Program-made: the position numbers and the translations under genes | Notes under the pieces: generated by a model | Told to the model about the DNA's origin: nothing | Seen by the model: only the letters and a program-made list of their open reading frames with translations | Databases searched by the model: none | NCBI GenBank assembly: GCA_963971535.1 | Contig: OZ020599.1 | Coordinates: 100,118,368 to 100,182,367 of the forward strand | DNA from: Notolepis coatsorum | Lineage: Eukaryota; Chordata; Actinopteri; Aulopiformes; Paralepididae | Direction of reading: 5' to 3' | DNA length: 64,000 nt | Part shown: in pieces, positions 33,826-45,530 of the stretch | How the letters are laid out: the number at the start of each line of letters is the position of its first letter | Position numbering within the stretch: position 1 is the stretch's first letter

Positions 33826-34749
33826 CAGTGGTGGACGAAGTACACAGTTCCTTTACTTAAAGGAATACGCCAACTTTTTGGGAAGTTCGCTTATTTGCCA
33901 TCAGTTAGACAAGCAGATACATACCCTTTTCTTCTCTGTGGATGCATTAGGCTGAGGGAACAGCCGCACCGTTAGCCCAGCCGCACCGTTAGCCTAGCTT
34001 AGCGTCATTCACTGGAAGTAGGTGTGCCAGTGTAGCCTAGTTCCCAACAGTCACGAAATACACAACAAATACAACTCCAAAACGTTCCTGTAAATATGTT
34101 GTGAATATGTTTTCTAAGCAGATATAACTCTGAACTATTTTTTGCTGAACCACTGCTGCCTGGGCACAGTGATTTCATCACTTCAAGAGCCCTGTTGTTT
34201 TTTTAAAAGAAAAGGGTATGTATCTGCTAACTCCAGGGTAGATGGCAAATAAGCAAATTTCCCAAAAAGTTGGCGTGTGTAAAAGTAGAAATACTAATAT
34301 AAATGAGTACTCTGGTAAAAGTCCTCCATTCAAATTCTACTTAAGTAAAAGTAGAGAAGTATTTGCTATTGAATGTATCTAAAGTAAAAGTACACATTCT
34401 ACTTTATATGACGTTTGTATATCCATTGACCTCTATAGGTTATTTTAAAGTGGTATGTGGTCCAGTTATGCTGCTCTGATTACATCCTCTTGAAGTTGAC
34501 AGGCTTCAAATGTGAAAGTACTTTATTTTGTACATATTATGTTTTCTATGCAAAACCCTTTTCCTCAAAGTAACTAGTAACTGATGGGTTCAGATACTGT
34601 ACATGTAGTGGAGTAAAAAGTCCAATATTTCCCTTGAAATGTAGTGGAGTAAAAAGTATAAAGTTCCCTAAAATGAAAATACTCACATAAAGTACAAGTA
34701 GCTCTGGAAAAAAGGTACAGTACTTAAGTAAAAATAATTTCCACCACTG
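33826..34749. mobile_element. hAT-type non-autonomous element carrying a nested MITE
   Basis: Ends CAGTGGTGG and CCACCACTG are inverted repeats. The 8-bp duplication CTTATTGC flanks it at 33818-33825 and 34750-34757, as expected for hAT. Inner sequence is rich in ACTTAAGTAAAAGTA words. The family D MITE at 33857-34280 sits inside its left end, so it is the younger insertion. Confidence 0.9.
33857..34280. mobile_element. Fold-back MITE, family D copy 2 (nested)
   Basis: TTAAAGGAATACGCCAACTT at the left pairs with AAAAAGTTGGCGTGTG at the right. Its last CCTTTAA bases are missing. It is nested in the hAT-type element. Confidence 0.85.
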
Positions 34750-34825
34750 CTTATTGCGCTCTTGTGTCTGAAGTTGGACGTTTATACTGATCTCTTTGCC
34801 AACTTTCCTAGAATAATCAAGCCCA

Positions 34826-34861
34826 GTCACAACCCAACATCCCACCGCTCCCACAGTCCCA
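34826..34861. repeat. 36-bp direct repeat, left copy
   Basis: From GTCACAACCCAACATCCCAC to CAGTCCCA, identical to 35430-35465. The pair brackets the element at 34865-35429. Confidence 0.9.
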
Positions 34862-34864
34862 TGG

Positions 34865-35429
34865 CAGGGGTGTAAAAAGTACCCAGAAATTATACTTAAG
34901 TGAAAGTATGGGTACCGTCTCAAAATCATACTCAAGTAAAAGTCAGAGTATCTGGCTAAAAACACACTTGAGTAAAAGTAAAAAAGTTTCTACTTTTAAA
35001 TGTACTTAAGTACTAAAACGTAAAAGTAAAAACTTTTATTCCGGGGCAATGAAATGTTCCGTTCCGTCCTCTTCATTGCTCGTACTATCGTTTGTGGCCA
35101 TCTTCTGTAGCTTGTCACTCTGACTGTCTATTCTTCTGATAGCAGGTGTTTAATCAAAGATCCCCGCTTTCTAGTCTTGCACAAGGACCAATCAGCATGG
35201 GTATGGGCGGGTTCATTTTCCATTGATGGGGATTTGATTGGCTGTTTTTAAATAAAGTACGGCAGCAGGATTAATAACGTTTAACGTTAGTTCGGCCAGA
35301 GAAACAAATACTAATTAAAATGGTTGGACCTGCGATATTTGTACTTTGTAGGTATGCAATACAAATCGCCCCAAAACAGTACTTAAGTATTGTAACAAAG
35401 TACAATTACTCAAGTACTTTACACCCCTG
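34865..35429. mobile_element. Non-autonomous element with CAGGGGTGTAAA ends
   Basis: Left end CAGGGGTGTAAA and right end TTTACACCCCTG are perfect inverted repeats, of the hAT terminal type. Subterminal ACTTAAGTA words are frequent. The expected 8-bp duplication is not seen; a 36-bp direct repeat brackets it instead. Confidence 0.8.
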
Positions 35430-35465
35430 GTCACAACCCAACATCCCACCGCTCCCACAGTCCCA
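35430..35465. repeat. 36-bp direct repeat, right copy
   Basis: Exact copy of 34826-34861, abutting the right end of the element. Confidence 0.9.
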
Positions 35466-35774
35466 CGGTTATCTGGCTTCGGCTTCTCACAGCTGTTTCT
35501 CTTTCCTCTCAACGTCTCACTATTACCGCGATTCTAGGCGGACGATTCGATGGCCTCTGTTCTCCTCTTGTTCACTTTTGTTTTCGCTTCACGTCTGCGC
35601 GTGTGTATACACGTTCCTTTGTGTGTTTGTGACCGTGTGTATGTGCATGCGTCGTGCGCTCATGCATTTGTGTATACATACATACATACACTTATAGCTT
35701 TCTCTTTTGCACATGGCCTATCCTCCCCATGCATGGTCTCTCTTTTCTCTCTCTCTGTCTCCGTCTGTGTGCAG

Positions 35775-35912
35775 GCCTTCCCTGCTCTGGCTCAGGTCCA
35801 GGCCCTGCGGAGGGGGAATGAGTCTCTCCTGGCGGAGAATAAGGCCATGCTGCGCGTCCTCACCCGCCTCTCAGAGATGTCCTCCTCCCTGCCCGAGACG
35901 GAGGACCTCTGA
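35775..35912 (+). CDS. ppp1r12b: ppp1r12b alternative terminal exon (a)
   Basis: After the acceptor GTGTGCAG, 45 codons and a stop: AFPALAQVQALRR, then NESLLAENKAMLRVLTRLSE and a Pro/Glu/Asp-rich tail ending ETEDL. The frame joins phase 0 to exon 30298. A heptad of Leu11, Leu18, Met25 and Leu32 is visible. From LRRGNESLL onward it aligns without gaps to the leucine zipper exon at 37514, with about 10 of 24 residues identical. The two exons thus look like an ancient tandem duplication used as alternatives. C-terminal zipper-plus and zipper-minus isoforms are established for the MYPT family. No clear poly(A) signal was found for this exon. Confidence 0.78.
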   Translation, partial: AFPALAQVQALRRGNESLLAENKAMLRVLTRLSEMSSSLPETEDL

Positions 35913-36595
35913 TCCTCTCTGACAGCCTTCCCCCCCCCCCCCCCCCCTCCTTCCTCACGCCACGCCACTTCTTCTACCCTCCTCTTCTCTTCTTCCTCTT
36001 CTCCTGGTTCCCCCCGCAGCCCTCTCCTCCTCCTCCTCTGCTGTGTTCTTCTATCAGGCAGGTCACCCCACAAACCCACCCACCCACTCGACGCTCCCTC
36101 TCTTCCTCTAACTCACTCTCCCATAAGGCCATCAGAGAGGGCAGCCTTCGCTAGCCCCTCCTCCTAAACATTCCCCCAGAGCTTCCCTTTGAGTCTATTT
36201 TTAACTCCTGTACACTCGAGTTGTGCTGCATGGATGAATGGCCTACACACCACTGTTGAGCGGTTACAGCAGGATGTTTTTCTTGTTCCTTGTTTTTGGG
36301 GTAATCACATAATAGACAAAAAAATGTAACAATCTGGACCATAAAAGATACAGCGATTTTATAGCACGTGTTATTGGTCTTCGAGTGCAGTTACACTTGC
36401 AGATCCTGTTTTCCACCCTTGTTTTCCAGGGAAACAGCCACTCCGCTCTCTTTTGCAGTGGTGCTGGTGGAATACGGTCGGTCGGTCCGTTCAACCACTT
36501 TGATCCGGTTGGGTGTAAAGGAGCAGCATGGCCTCTAGGGGCCGCTATAGCGGGGATTAAGACTCTTGGTATTGTTGTCTATTGGGTAGTGTACC

Positions 36596-36880
36596 CAGGA
36601 CCGGACCTAGCACATTTGGTGCCCTAGGCAAGCTTCACCCCCCCCCCACCCCCCCCCCCCCAAATACATGTTATGTTAGATACTTATTTTAAATGTCAAA
36701 ATATTGGTTGCAGATATAGAAGGGGGTGCAACAATGTTTGCCCAGCTAAAAAATACAAATATATATATTAATAATATATATATTTTTCTTTTTTCTTTTG
36801 CTGGATGCAGTTTTTGGCGCCCCCCTCTGGGTGGTGGTCTAGGCAACCGCCTATGTCACCTATAGGAAGCTCCGCCCCTG
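36596..36880. mobile_element. Short hAT-type element
   Basis: Starts CAGGACCGGACC and ends TCCGCCCCTG. The 8-bp duplication AGTGTACC flanks it exactly (36588-36595 and 36881-36888). 285 bp, non-coding, with a C-run and AT-rich centre. Confidence 0.88.
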
Positions 36881-36889
36881 AGTGTACCA

Positions 36890-37513
36890 TGGAGATTGAC
36901 AAAAAAAGATGTGTGTGTACATACTGTAGGTCGTGATCCAGACTTAAACTCACTACAAGCATGGGCATGGTATGCCCCTCCTAGCCACGGTGCCACCCCT
37001 ATGTTGATAACAACGTTACAGCTAGCAGAACAGATGGTTATTGTTCGTGCCCGGTCCTCCTCGGTGGAGATTTTGACAAAGATTGTAGTTATTTTTAGTC
37101 ATTACTCATACCGAGAGAGACGTGACCTAGATTCATGAAGTTGCGACTCTCTCTCTCTTTCTTTCTGTCTCTCACTCACTGCTCACATGCACAGCATTCT
37201 GCCAAATCCACTCCCTGTGTTGCATGATCAAGCACTGGGAAGCACGTTCCTTGTTGAGTCACCTCTCATTTGACTGAAATTCACTTCACGTTTGCATGGT
37301 TATACGCTGGACAGTCCCAGGTGACGTTTTGCAAATATAACCTAGTTTAATTATCCTTACACACCACCCACAAAGCTTTGTCCAAAAGATTTCACATTGT
37401 AGATTGTGTCGGTTTCAATTCAGTGCACGACTGCAAACGTGTCGTTCCGCCATGATTACAAACTACCGCTAACCCCCCCCCCCCCCCCCCCCCTCTGTCG
37501 CCTCTCACCATAG
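36890..37513. other. Intron between the two terminal exons
   Basis: No gene seen. A C-run of about 20 nt (37472-37491) lies just before the acceptor of the last exon and forms part of its pyrimidine tract. Confidence 0.5.
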
Positions 37514-37600
37514 GTCCTAACAGAACTCAAATCAGACAACCAGAGACTGAAGGATGAGAACGGGGCTCTCATCCGTGTCATCAGCAAACTGTCCAAGTGA
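37514..37600 (+). CDS. ppp1r12b: ppp1r12b terminal exon (b): leucine zipper and stop
   Basis: After the acceptor CACCATAG, 28 codons and a TGA: VLTELKSDNQ, then RLKDENGALIRVISKLSK. This is the hallmark C terminus of MYPT proteins and has the same length (28 residues) as recalled for MYPT1. Leucines at positions 5, 12, 19 and 26 form the zipper that mediates binding to cGMP-dependent kinase in the family. It joins phase 0 to exon 30298. Convergence with a syt2-like gene favours the name ppp1r12b over ppp1r12a or ppp1r12c; sequence alone is not decisive. Confidence 0.93.
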   Translation, partial: VLTELKSDNQRLKDENGALIRVISKLSK

Positions 37601-37849
37601 AAAACTACGACCCTGGGGGAGAATGTACGAACCCACCTGAGGTTCCCATCGTGTGCCAGTGGATGGCGCTGCTCCCGCACCCTCGACCCGGCAACGTGAT
37701 GATCGGTGACGACGTCTCAGTTCTTCCACGGCAACAGTGGAATCTTTTTTTTCACCCACCAACCAGTCCTGTTGGGACTTGTGGACATCAAAACCATCGG
37801 GGGAGGGGGGGGGGATTGTTTTTTTCAAACTCCAGGGGAGTTACCTGGC

Positions 37850-38427
37850 TTAAAGGAACACGCCAACTTTTTGGGAAATTAGCTTATTTGCCATCTACCC
37901 TGGAGTTAGACAAGCAGATACATACCCTTTTCTTCTCTGTGCATGCATTAGGCTTATGGAACAGCCGCACCGTTAGCCTAGCTTAGCCTCATTCACTGGA
38001 AGAAGGTGTGCCAGTGTAGCCTAGTTCCCAACAGTCACGAAATACACTCCAAATACAACTCCAAAACGTTCCTGTAAACATATTGTGACCTGTGTATTTA
38101 CCACGTAATAATTTTTTTTGACATTTTCGTTTTTTAAGCAGATATATACACATAAATATTTTTTGCTGAACCACTGCTGCCTGGGCGCAATGATTTTATC
38201 ACCTCAAAAGCCCAGTTTTTCAAAAAACAACAGTGCTTTTGAGGTGATGAAATCACTGTACACTGGCACACCTACGTCCAGTGAACGACGCTAAGCTAGG
38301 CTAACGGTGCGGCTGTTCCCTAAGCCTAATGCATGCACAGAGAAGAAAATGGTATGTATCTGCTTGTCTAACTCCAGGGTAGATGGCAAATAAGCGAATT
38401 TCCCAAAAAGTTGGCGTGTGCCTTTAA
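37850..38427. mobile_element. Fold-back MITE, family D copy 3
   Basis: Left end TTAAAGGAACACGCCAACTT, right end AAGTTGGCGTGTGCCTTTAA. The arms repeat ACTCCAGGGTAGATGGCAAA in inverted order. This ~578-bp copy is probably the most complete one. It lies in the predicted ppp1r12b 3' UTR, so the RNA could form a very long hairpin. Confidence 0.9.
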
Positions 38428-39182
38428 AGGTGCTGTAAGTGGTATTTCTTTATTCAAATACGTGTTAAATAGCTCTGAATTCTGACAGCCATCACTGGGA
38501 GCATGTCTATGTTCCCCGGGTCCTATGTTCCCCGGGTTCTATGTTCCCCGCTTTGATTGATTGATTGATTGATTGAACATTTTAGACCACCAGCCCTGAT
38601 TCCAAACTTTAACCTTAACCAGTTCGAAAGAGGACCTAAGCTTAACCGTTCGAAACAAGGCAGACATTAATAATTAATAAAATAATAAAAATTATTATTA
38701 ATCAATTACTATTAATCAATCAAAGCGGGGAACATAGAACCCGGGGGACATAGGGATGATCCCCCATCACTGATATACAGTAGAGTGTCTGGTCAGTAAC
38801 ATGGATCTCCCAGTCCCTCCGCTCTGTAGTAAACAGAAAGCACATTTCCTGGTATTCCACTTTTTTTTCCTCACTTTTTTTTTTAAAACTTATTTCCAGA
38901 AATCTTGCCAAGCCATTATTTGCTTGTTTTACTTGTTTGAAGCACATATTCCCTTTAAACTAGTTTTTATTTCTTATTTCTGTCCGACCATTTCTTTTCA
39001 GCGTGGAGTTCTCTCTCCTGATTGGATAAAGTGGGAACGGGATACCAGAAAATCTATTTTCTGTTTACTACAGAGCAGGAGGGACTGAGGGAGACCCATG
39101 TTACTGTTATAGTGTAAGTGTATTTTAACATGTAGACCACTCATTTCCACACAAAAAAAATACCACTTACAGCACCTTTAAT
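38424..39182. mobile_element. DNA element with TTAAAGGTGCTGTAAGTGG ends
   Basis: Left TAAAGGTGCTGTAAGTGGTA pairs with right TACCACTTACAGCACCTTTA. It abuts family D copy 3 with shared CCTTTAAAGG. Inside, 38504-38570 and 38690-38745 form another inverted repeat around TTCCCCGCTTTGATTGATTG. Confidence 0.85.
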
Positions 39183-40111
39183 TAGTGGGTGTGATGCCGT
39201 GACACTGATATTGTTTATACTCGACTGGTTATTATTTTCAACCCTGTTTCACACGCACTAGATAGGGACCAGGCGCCGTTTCTTGAATGAGACCTTAAGG
39301 GTTATAGTTCATGCAGATACAGGGGTTCGCACAAAGACACACGTACCATGACACATATTTATTTGTCGCTATATTGTGCACTGCAGAAGCACCATTATTC
39401 ATATTACCTTAATGTTAATCGTGGAGGGGAGAGGAGGAAAAGGATGTCAGCGAAGCGGTCTATTATTCAAACGACTGAAACGATCACAAAGCTGAAGTAT
39501 TATTGTCACCGTAAAATAACTGTTCAAAACGGGCCAGTTTTGTTTCATGTTGACCCGCCTCCCGTGATGCATTGCCTAGTCATCGCTAGATCTATCCTGT
39601 ATGTCCTTTTCCCTGTGAAGTGGTGTTATGCTTTACTTTGGGTTGAAATACCAGCGTCCTTCATATAGGTTTTCCCACCTCCACGCCCACCTTCCCTTTG
39701 CAAAGGAGACACTGTGGGTGAGAATGTCAAATGCCAACTTTTGAGTTTTCTTTTTGTTTGCGGGTGGGGTGGGGTGTATTTATTTATGTATGTCTTGTTT
39801 TTAATCTTTATACTTTGTTACACAACCTTATTTTCACAATATAATGGCTTTTGAGTAAAAATAAGAAAAAAAAAGATGCATACTGTGAGACGTTGTCTTC
39901 TTTCTTTGGTCACGACCCTGTAAAACAGATGCTATGCTATGCTGATGAAACAATACTCCAGGGCCCTGGTAATGTGTATAGGAGATGTGCCTTAGCTTTC
40001 TTTATGTAGCACTAAATATATTGAAATATGCAGTATTATATGTAACAACAAGATTGAACTGTGTATTTAAGAACAGCCTATTTTACACACCGCAGTTTCG
40101 CTCACTTGCTC

Positions 40112-40117
40112 AATAAA
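40112..40117 (+). terminator. ppp1r12b: Poly(A) signal of ppp1r12b
   Basis: AATAAA on the + strand. It is the only canonical hexamer noticed near the end of the UTR and lies shortly before the opposing signal of syt2. Confidence 0.7.
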
Positions 40118-40198
40118 CTGTCAAGAATTGAAACCGTTATGAAGTCAACACGCAGATGAGACACACACACACACACGAGTCATGGTAATTAAAAGGCC

Positions 40199-40204
40199 TT
40201 TATT
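40199..40204 (-). terminator. syt2: Poly(A) signal of syt2 with GT-rich downstream element
   Basis: AATAAA on the - strand, followed about 25-40 nt downstream by GTGTGTGTGTGTGTGT (+ strand CA repeat 40160-40176). This fits a downstream GU-rich cleavage element. Confidence 0.72.
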
Positions 40205-40767
40205 TCCTATTAGTTTCTTACAGAACTGGTAACACATATGATAAATTTCGTATTAAGTTATTTGGTTCCCTTGATGACTCTTTATAAGGATCCAACGTTT
40301 GTCCACAGAAGGGTCGAGAGGAGTTTTTCGTGAGCAACGTTTTTTTATGTCCAGTCAAGGGCTAAAGCATGCGATCCACAGTAGGCACAAGTAACTCACA
40401 TGAACACGCGCACCACGACACGAGACACGAAGAGAAAACACAGATAGAGGACACATCCTCACTGTCCTCCGATGCTTAAAAAGATGATGAGGAGGAGAAC
40501 GAGAAGGGAGGGGGGAGAAGAGTTTTCCCGAATATGGAGGGCATGGGAGAGGGGGTGGGGCGCGCTGAAGAGTCCCAAGACGGAGCTTTGTTGTTGGTTC
40601 CAGCTCTCCATGTCTGGCAGTAGTTGTATACAGTTCTGTTGTAAACATGAAGGCCGGCGTTCTTCTACTCGAGAGAAAACAGCAGATTTCGGCGGATAGA
40701 ACCACAGAGAAGTCCACTTCCTATAAATCGGCACACTAACTACCTGCGTCGACCGACGTTCACAGGC

Positions 40768-40851
40768 CGCGGCGGGGGTTTCGCTCCCGCGTCGCGCTCG
40801 GGTTGGGATTCCTCTCTTTGCGAGTGCGACGCGGGGGCAGAATCACCGCCC
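40768..40851. repeat. GC-rich stem-loop in the syt2 3' UTR
   Basis: CCCGCGTCGCGCTCG (40786-40800) pairs with CGAGTGCGACGCGGG (40821-40835) across a 20-nt loop, with one G-T or A-C position. Flanking bases extend the pairing imperfectly to about 30 bp. The segment is much richer in GC and CpG than its surroundings. Confidence 0.75.
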
Positions 40852-41387
40852 GTGCGAACGCGGTCGATGATACTCGTTGTAGGGCACATTATACAAGTGG
40901 GACAGAGACGTGGGGGAGGGGGAGAAAGGGGGGGTTGACAAGGAAAAGTTCAGGTATCTTTTCCATTGATTCTTAATGCAGTCCTGCATTCTACGGTAGA
41001 AGTATTACACTAGAAAAACAAAAGAGTGATTACAAATACACACCAGAATACAAAGAAGAAGAAGAGGAAATTACAGTTGAGCAAATATAGAGGAGACAAA
41101 GACGATATCATCTCAACGAGGTGTCCTAAAACCCACAGAGAAGCTTGTTCAACACGTTTAGACATGGTGATGATGGGGGTATGATCTTTTTTTATTTATT
41201 TTTTTAAACTGTAACTTTGGATGGTTTCCCTTTTTAAATCCCGTGATTGAATTTGAAAATAAATAAATAAAATAATTCATCCTACTGTAGCTAGTTTGCG
41301 ATGGACGTGATGCTCTGAAACGGTATCTTCACACATAGCCTACAGCTTCAGATGCAGTTGTGCATGAATCACTTCTATATCAGTAGC

Positions 41388-41389
<2 letters not shown>

Positions 41390-41416
<27 letters not shown>
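41390..41416. repeat. (TA)n tract
   Basis: Short TA repeat within the syt2 3' UTR. Confidence 0.95.
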
Positions 41417-41422
<6 letters not shown>

Positions 41423-42612
41423 AAAAAAGAAAGAAAGGTAATCCTATTACAGTATCTTTTTTTTTTCTTCTTTTTTTTCAAATATAACTCAAATGTGTTT
41501 GTTTATTACACTCATACCCACACAGATGTATACAATTAATAACACGTTGTATGTGTCCCATGCAAGCAGACCTGAACGGTACACTGTATAGTTCCATAAC
41601 ATGTTCCATCTCCCTGCACTATGTCTGCTAACTTCATAAAGGGCCTAAGCTTTTTGTATCTATTGCAGCAACACGCATTCACAAACACACGCTTCCTCAC
41701 ATCTCATACGGTCCCCCATAGAACCTACTGTCCAGTGGTCAGGTATATGATTGTGGCGACCTGGGCAGTGAAAAAGCATTTGGGGCTTATAGAATAATAA
41801 AAAGAATCAAACCTCTAAACATGTGCTATAAATTGACTCGTAATCACATTTGTCTCATCATCCTATGTGTCCTTCCTGTCTGCATCTGCATCAATTTGGT
41901 TAATTTTGGCGTTTCGTAGATTCAAACAGATTGCTGATGATTACAGGCAATTGTAATTATAGCATGGATACTGGCAGTATTTCTTTTTTAAACACACTGA
42001 CATCGTAAAGTAGATTATGTTCCCCAGTACATTGTCAGTTGGTCACAGTTAATAGGGTTAATGGGGACATTGAAGCAAAGGATCATCAGTGACTCGATTA
42101 CAATATTGCATCAAAACAGGTCGACGGTTGACTGTGGCGTCAGACAACCCATGTGGTTTCTGGCAGTTTACAAGTTTTACCATCCCTCGTTAACCGAGGG
42201 TTAACTTAATTCCATATCGTGTGCACACAACATAACGTCCAACAATTAGCTATGGCAGGAGTCAGAAATCGCTATTTTCTTTTTTTTGCCACATCTTCCA
42301 GAAAATCATAGTTCTATGCATAGTTCTATGGGAGGGATTCAGGCTTTAAACATGGGTAACACTTAAGTTTCTCTATACCCTTATAATGTTGTGATAACTC
42401 TATAACAACGATATTTTGGTGTTTGATTAGTTTGCTAAGAACACATTATATCCAACAAAAACAAATCATTGCCAACACTATAAGTATCTATCTCACCATG
42501 TAGCAACGATAAGTGGATAGTTTACAGATGTATAGTCACTAGAGTACACTTTACTGCTAGAGAGGAGAAGAGAAATTTAAGGAGTGACCCAGTTTTGGTT
42601 CATAAATGGACT

Positions 42613-42668
42613 TATCTCAAACCCTGCCCTCTCTTCTTGATCAAGAAAAGAGGGCGGGACTTGAGATA
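42613..42668. repeat. 56-bp palindromic hairpin, copy 1
   Basis: TATCTCAAACCCTGCCCTCT at the left pairs with the right arm ending GGGACTTGAGATA, centred on TCTTGATCAAGA. A second copy lies at 46388-46438 in the same orientation. Confidence 0.85.
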
Positions 42669-45466
42669 GGTCAATTGCACTCAGCCCAAGAATAGACCAA
42701 ACTCTCGTATATTTTTTTTTCTTTTTTCTCAGCAGTATTTGAGAACTTCCTGTGAGATTATATCCGTGATTCGTACTATCAAAAACAAGGCATAATACAA
42801 TTCTAATCACGACAACATTGAAAAATCAGCTATCTCTATGAAAACAAGGACATCAAGAGCTCTGAAAGTAGAAAAAGACACATTCACTCTACTAAAACTC
42901 ACAACTGTTCTCAAATGATCACATGTACAGTAGAATGCATTTTGCCCTCTTGATGAATAAAGACCTCTGAACGGAATGTAGGAGAAACACTGGACGTTAT
43001 TATTTTTTTCTTCTTCATAATATTCAACTCTAGCTACTCAGCTGAGCTTGTTAGTGCTAGAGTTTTATGGCTTTAGGTTTATCTTATTCATCTATCTATA
43101 CACATACACATATTGTATAATAAACACAGTAAAATAGACACGGTCGTGTAGGGTGTTGGGTTAATTAAGGTGAAAATAAATTAATTAAAGAAAGACATTT
43201 TTAAATAAAAAAACTCCCAAGTAAAAAAAAAAAAGTTAATCAAAGGAAACCCAAGCCATTTTGTGTACAGTTCATCTCTGGGTTGATAGTATAATCATTA
43301 TATTGTATTTTCTATAAACCTATGTCCAGTAGTCTTCATGCTGTTGTTCCCGTTTCAGTATTGGCACATCTCATAGATACAATCCACTTGTACAGTAGGT
43401 GGAATACAATTTGGACATTGATGAGGCCTGTCAGACATAATAACTGAGTGCCTCATTTGTTACCAGAAGGTTATCATCTATAGACTTGGAGTTCCCCCCA
43501 AGCGCAAAAAAAAAGAAAAAAAAAATACAATACAAAAATTGGAAAGAAAAACAAACACTGACACTTCAGATAAATAGCAAAATAAAACACAATAAATAAT
43601 TATTTCAAAAAAAGAAAATCAAATTTCGGATCGGTTAAGATAGCAAGCATGCGGCTATTTTCATCCTACATGAACTCACACACACAGCACTTGACGACAC
43701 ACTTGCTTAAGAACTTCAGGCGTGGAAAGGTTGTTATTAGTAATAGTAATCTATTATAGTATGACTTTCTCTCTCCAGTGACCCTCTCCAGTGGAAAATA
43801 AATACACATTTTGTTTCGTTTAGAAAATATACAGTGAATCCTTTTTTCCTCCATCGCGTTATTAAAATGACAAATGACACCCATTTACGTACACAAAGGT
43901 ATTTTTGCTTTGTCTCTAAAACATGCTCTTATGTACAGTATTTTGTATAAACATGCATTATTAACATGTATGAACTATGTATACTGTATAGGCAGAACTA
44001 CACAACGATGGGTTGCTTGATTGTTTGCATGTTGCCTTTTCTTTAGTGTTACTGTACTTTATCAACGTAGAGAAGGAAAATAGAGGAGATGAAAAACATA
44101 ACTTGGAAGTATGGCATCTGTTGGACATCAAATAATAAAGAGATGACTATGTCCGTACCAGAAAATGATTTGATAGCCAACATTCATTAAAATTCCCAAA
44201 CTTTTAAAAGTTGTGAAACTGTCCAAATGTTTGACTGCGCTTAGATTTCGCATGTTCTTGCACACAATCAAGTAGTATTCTTTTTGTTATTCTGTGACAT
44301 TACAACATGATGCCTTTGAGGCAACGGAACGCTAACTTCCCGAATAACTAGTCATTCATCTCATTTGACCTGAAATATAACAAATTAATTTAGGGTTTTT
44401 AAAGAATTCGGTGGTCGTGTACAAACTGTACATCTCTAGACCAAGTCCATCCTCAAATTCATCTCCCAACAGAATATTAAGAGTGAATGTAAATATTCAC
44501 GAATCGACGCTGAGCCAATCACATTCTGTGAAGGGATCTGGGGGACCAGCGTTTTAGACGACACTGCGTCAGACTTGCCAACAGGGGGCAACTTGTCTGG
44601 CATGCACGTGCCACAGGCAATTCAATCTCACAACATCCAATCACGACAACTACATAGATTCAAAGAACAGAGTCAATTACCACAGAACAGAGTGATATCC
44701 AGTAGTGCAATTAGATTCAGCAGTTTGGTAATCTGTGTATAAAACACACATGGATCAGCGCCTTCCCAGTCTATCCTTGCAATCAAATGAGAAACGTAAT
44801 ATCCAACCAATCAAAGTATATACATAAACAATTGAGGCTAAAGCAGATGAACAAATACTGTAAATAAATAAATAAATAAAACAATCCTGTAATGCACTAT
44901 CCTGCTCTACCAGCAACTATTCATAAAATAAACAAGTAAAGCTCTGGGTTGTTGTTTTTTTGTTATTTTCTTATTTTTTTTAGAGTAGTTCAACACAACA
45001 TTTTAATTTAAAGTGCTTGAGGAATAAACACATTTGAAGTTAAATCAAATGAAACTAAAAGAAAAAAGAAAATTAAGAGGTACAACATCTCTAATTGGAA
45101 GGCGTCCCTGGTAATTGCTTATTTTTGTAACTTGGAAGACTTGTTTCCTTTATGACTGTAAAAGAGACGGTTGACGGGATTCCTTTGAAGTCACGACCCC
45201 TGTCGAGTGTCCATGACTAATGACAGTAGCGGTGAACAAGTGAGAGATATAGAATCAGAGGCGTTGGAAGGAGGAGGTGGTAGATAGCAGGCAGCACACG
45301 ACACCTTGGAAACAGCGTGTCACTGGCGGTTGGGATCATCGAGTTGCTATAGTTACCCACTGTGATGGTACCCGGCGTTCTGCTGAGAGCATAGGTCGCG
45401 CTGACGGACTCGCAAACGCTTCCTTTCACTGACAATCACTGACAACCTTGGAATCGACTGACACTC

Positions 45467-45467
45467 C

Positions 45468-45527
<60 letters not shown>
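45467..45527. repeat. (TA)n microsatellite
   Basis: About 30 TA units within the syt2 3' UTR. Confidence 0.97.

Positions 45528-45530
<3 letters not shown>

Larger units (their letters stand above)
37601..40135 (+). other. ppp1r12b: ppp1r12b 3' UTR
   Basis: Runs from the zipper exon stop to a predicted cleavage site shortly after AATAAA at 40112. Two DNA elements (37850-38427 and 38424-39182) make up about half of it. No other coding signal is seen. Confidence 0.65.

Noticed and set aside
33460-33975. 171-codon + strand frame in the ppp1r12b intron
   Set aside because: It runs from unique intron sequence into a hAT-type element and a MITE and has no recognisable domain.
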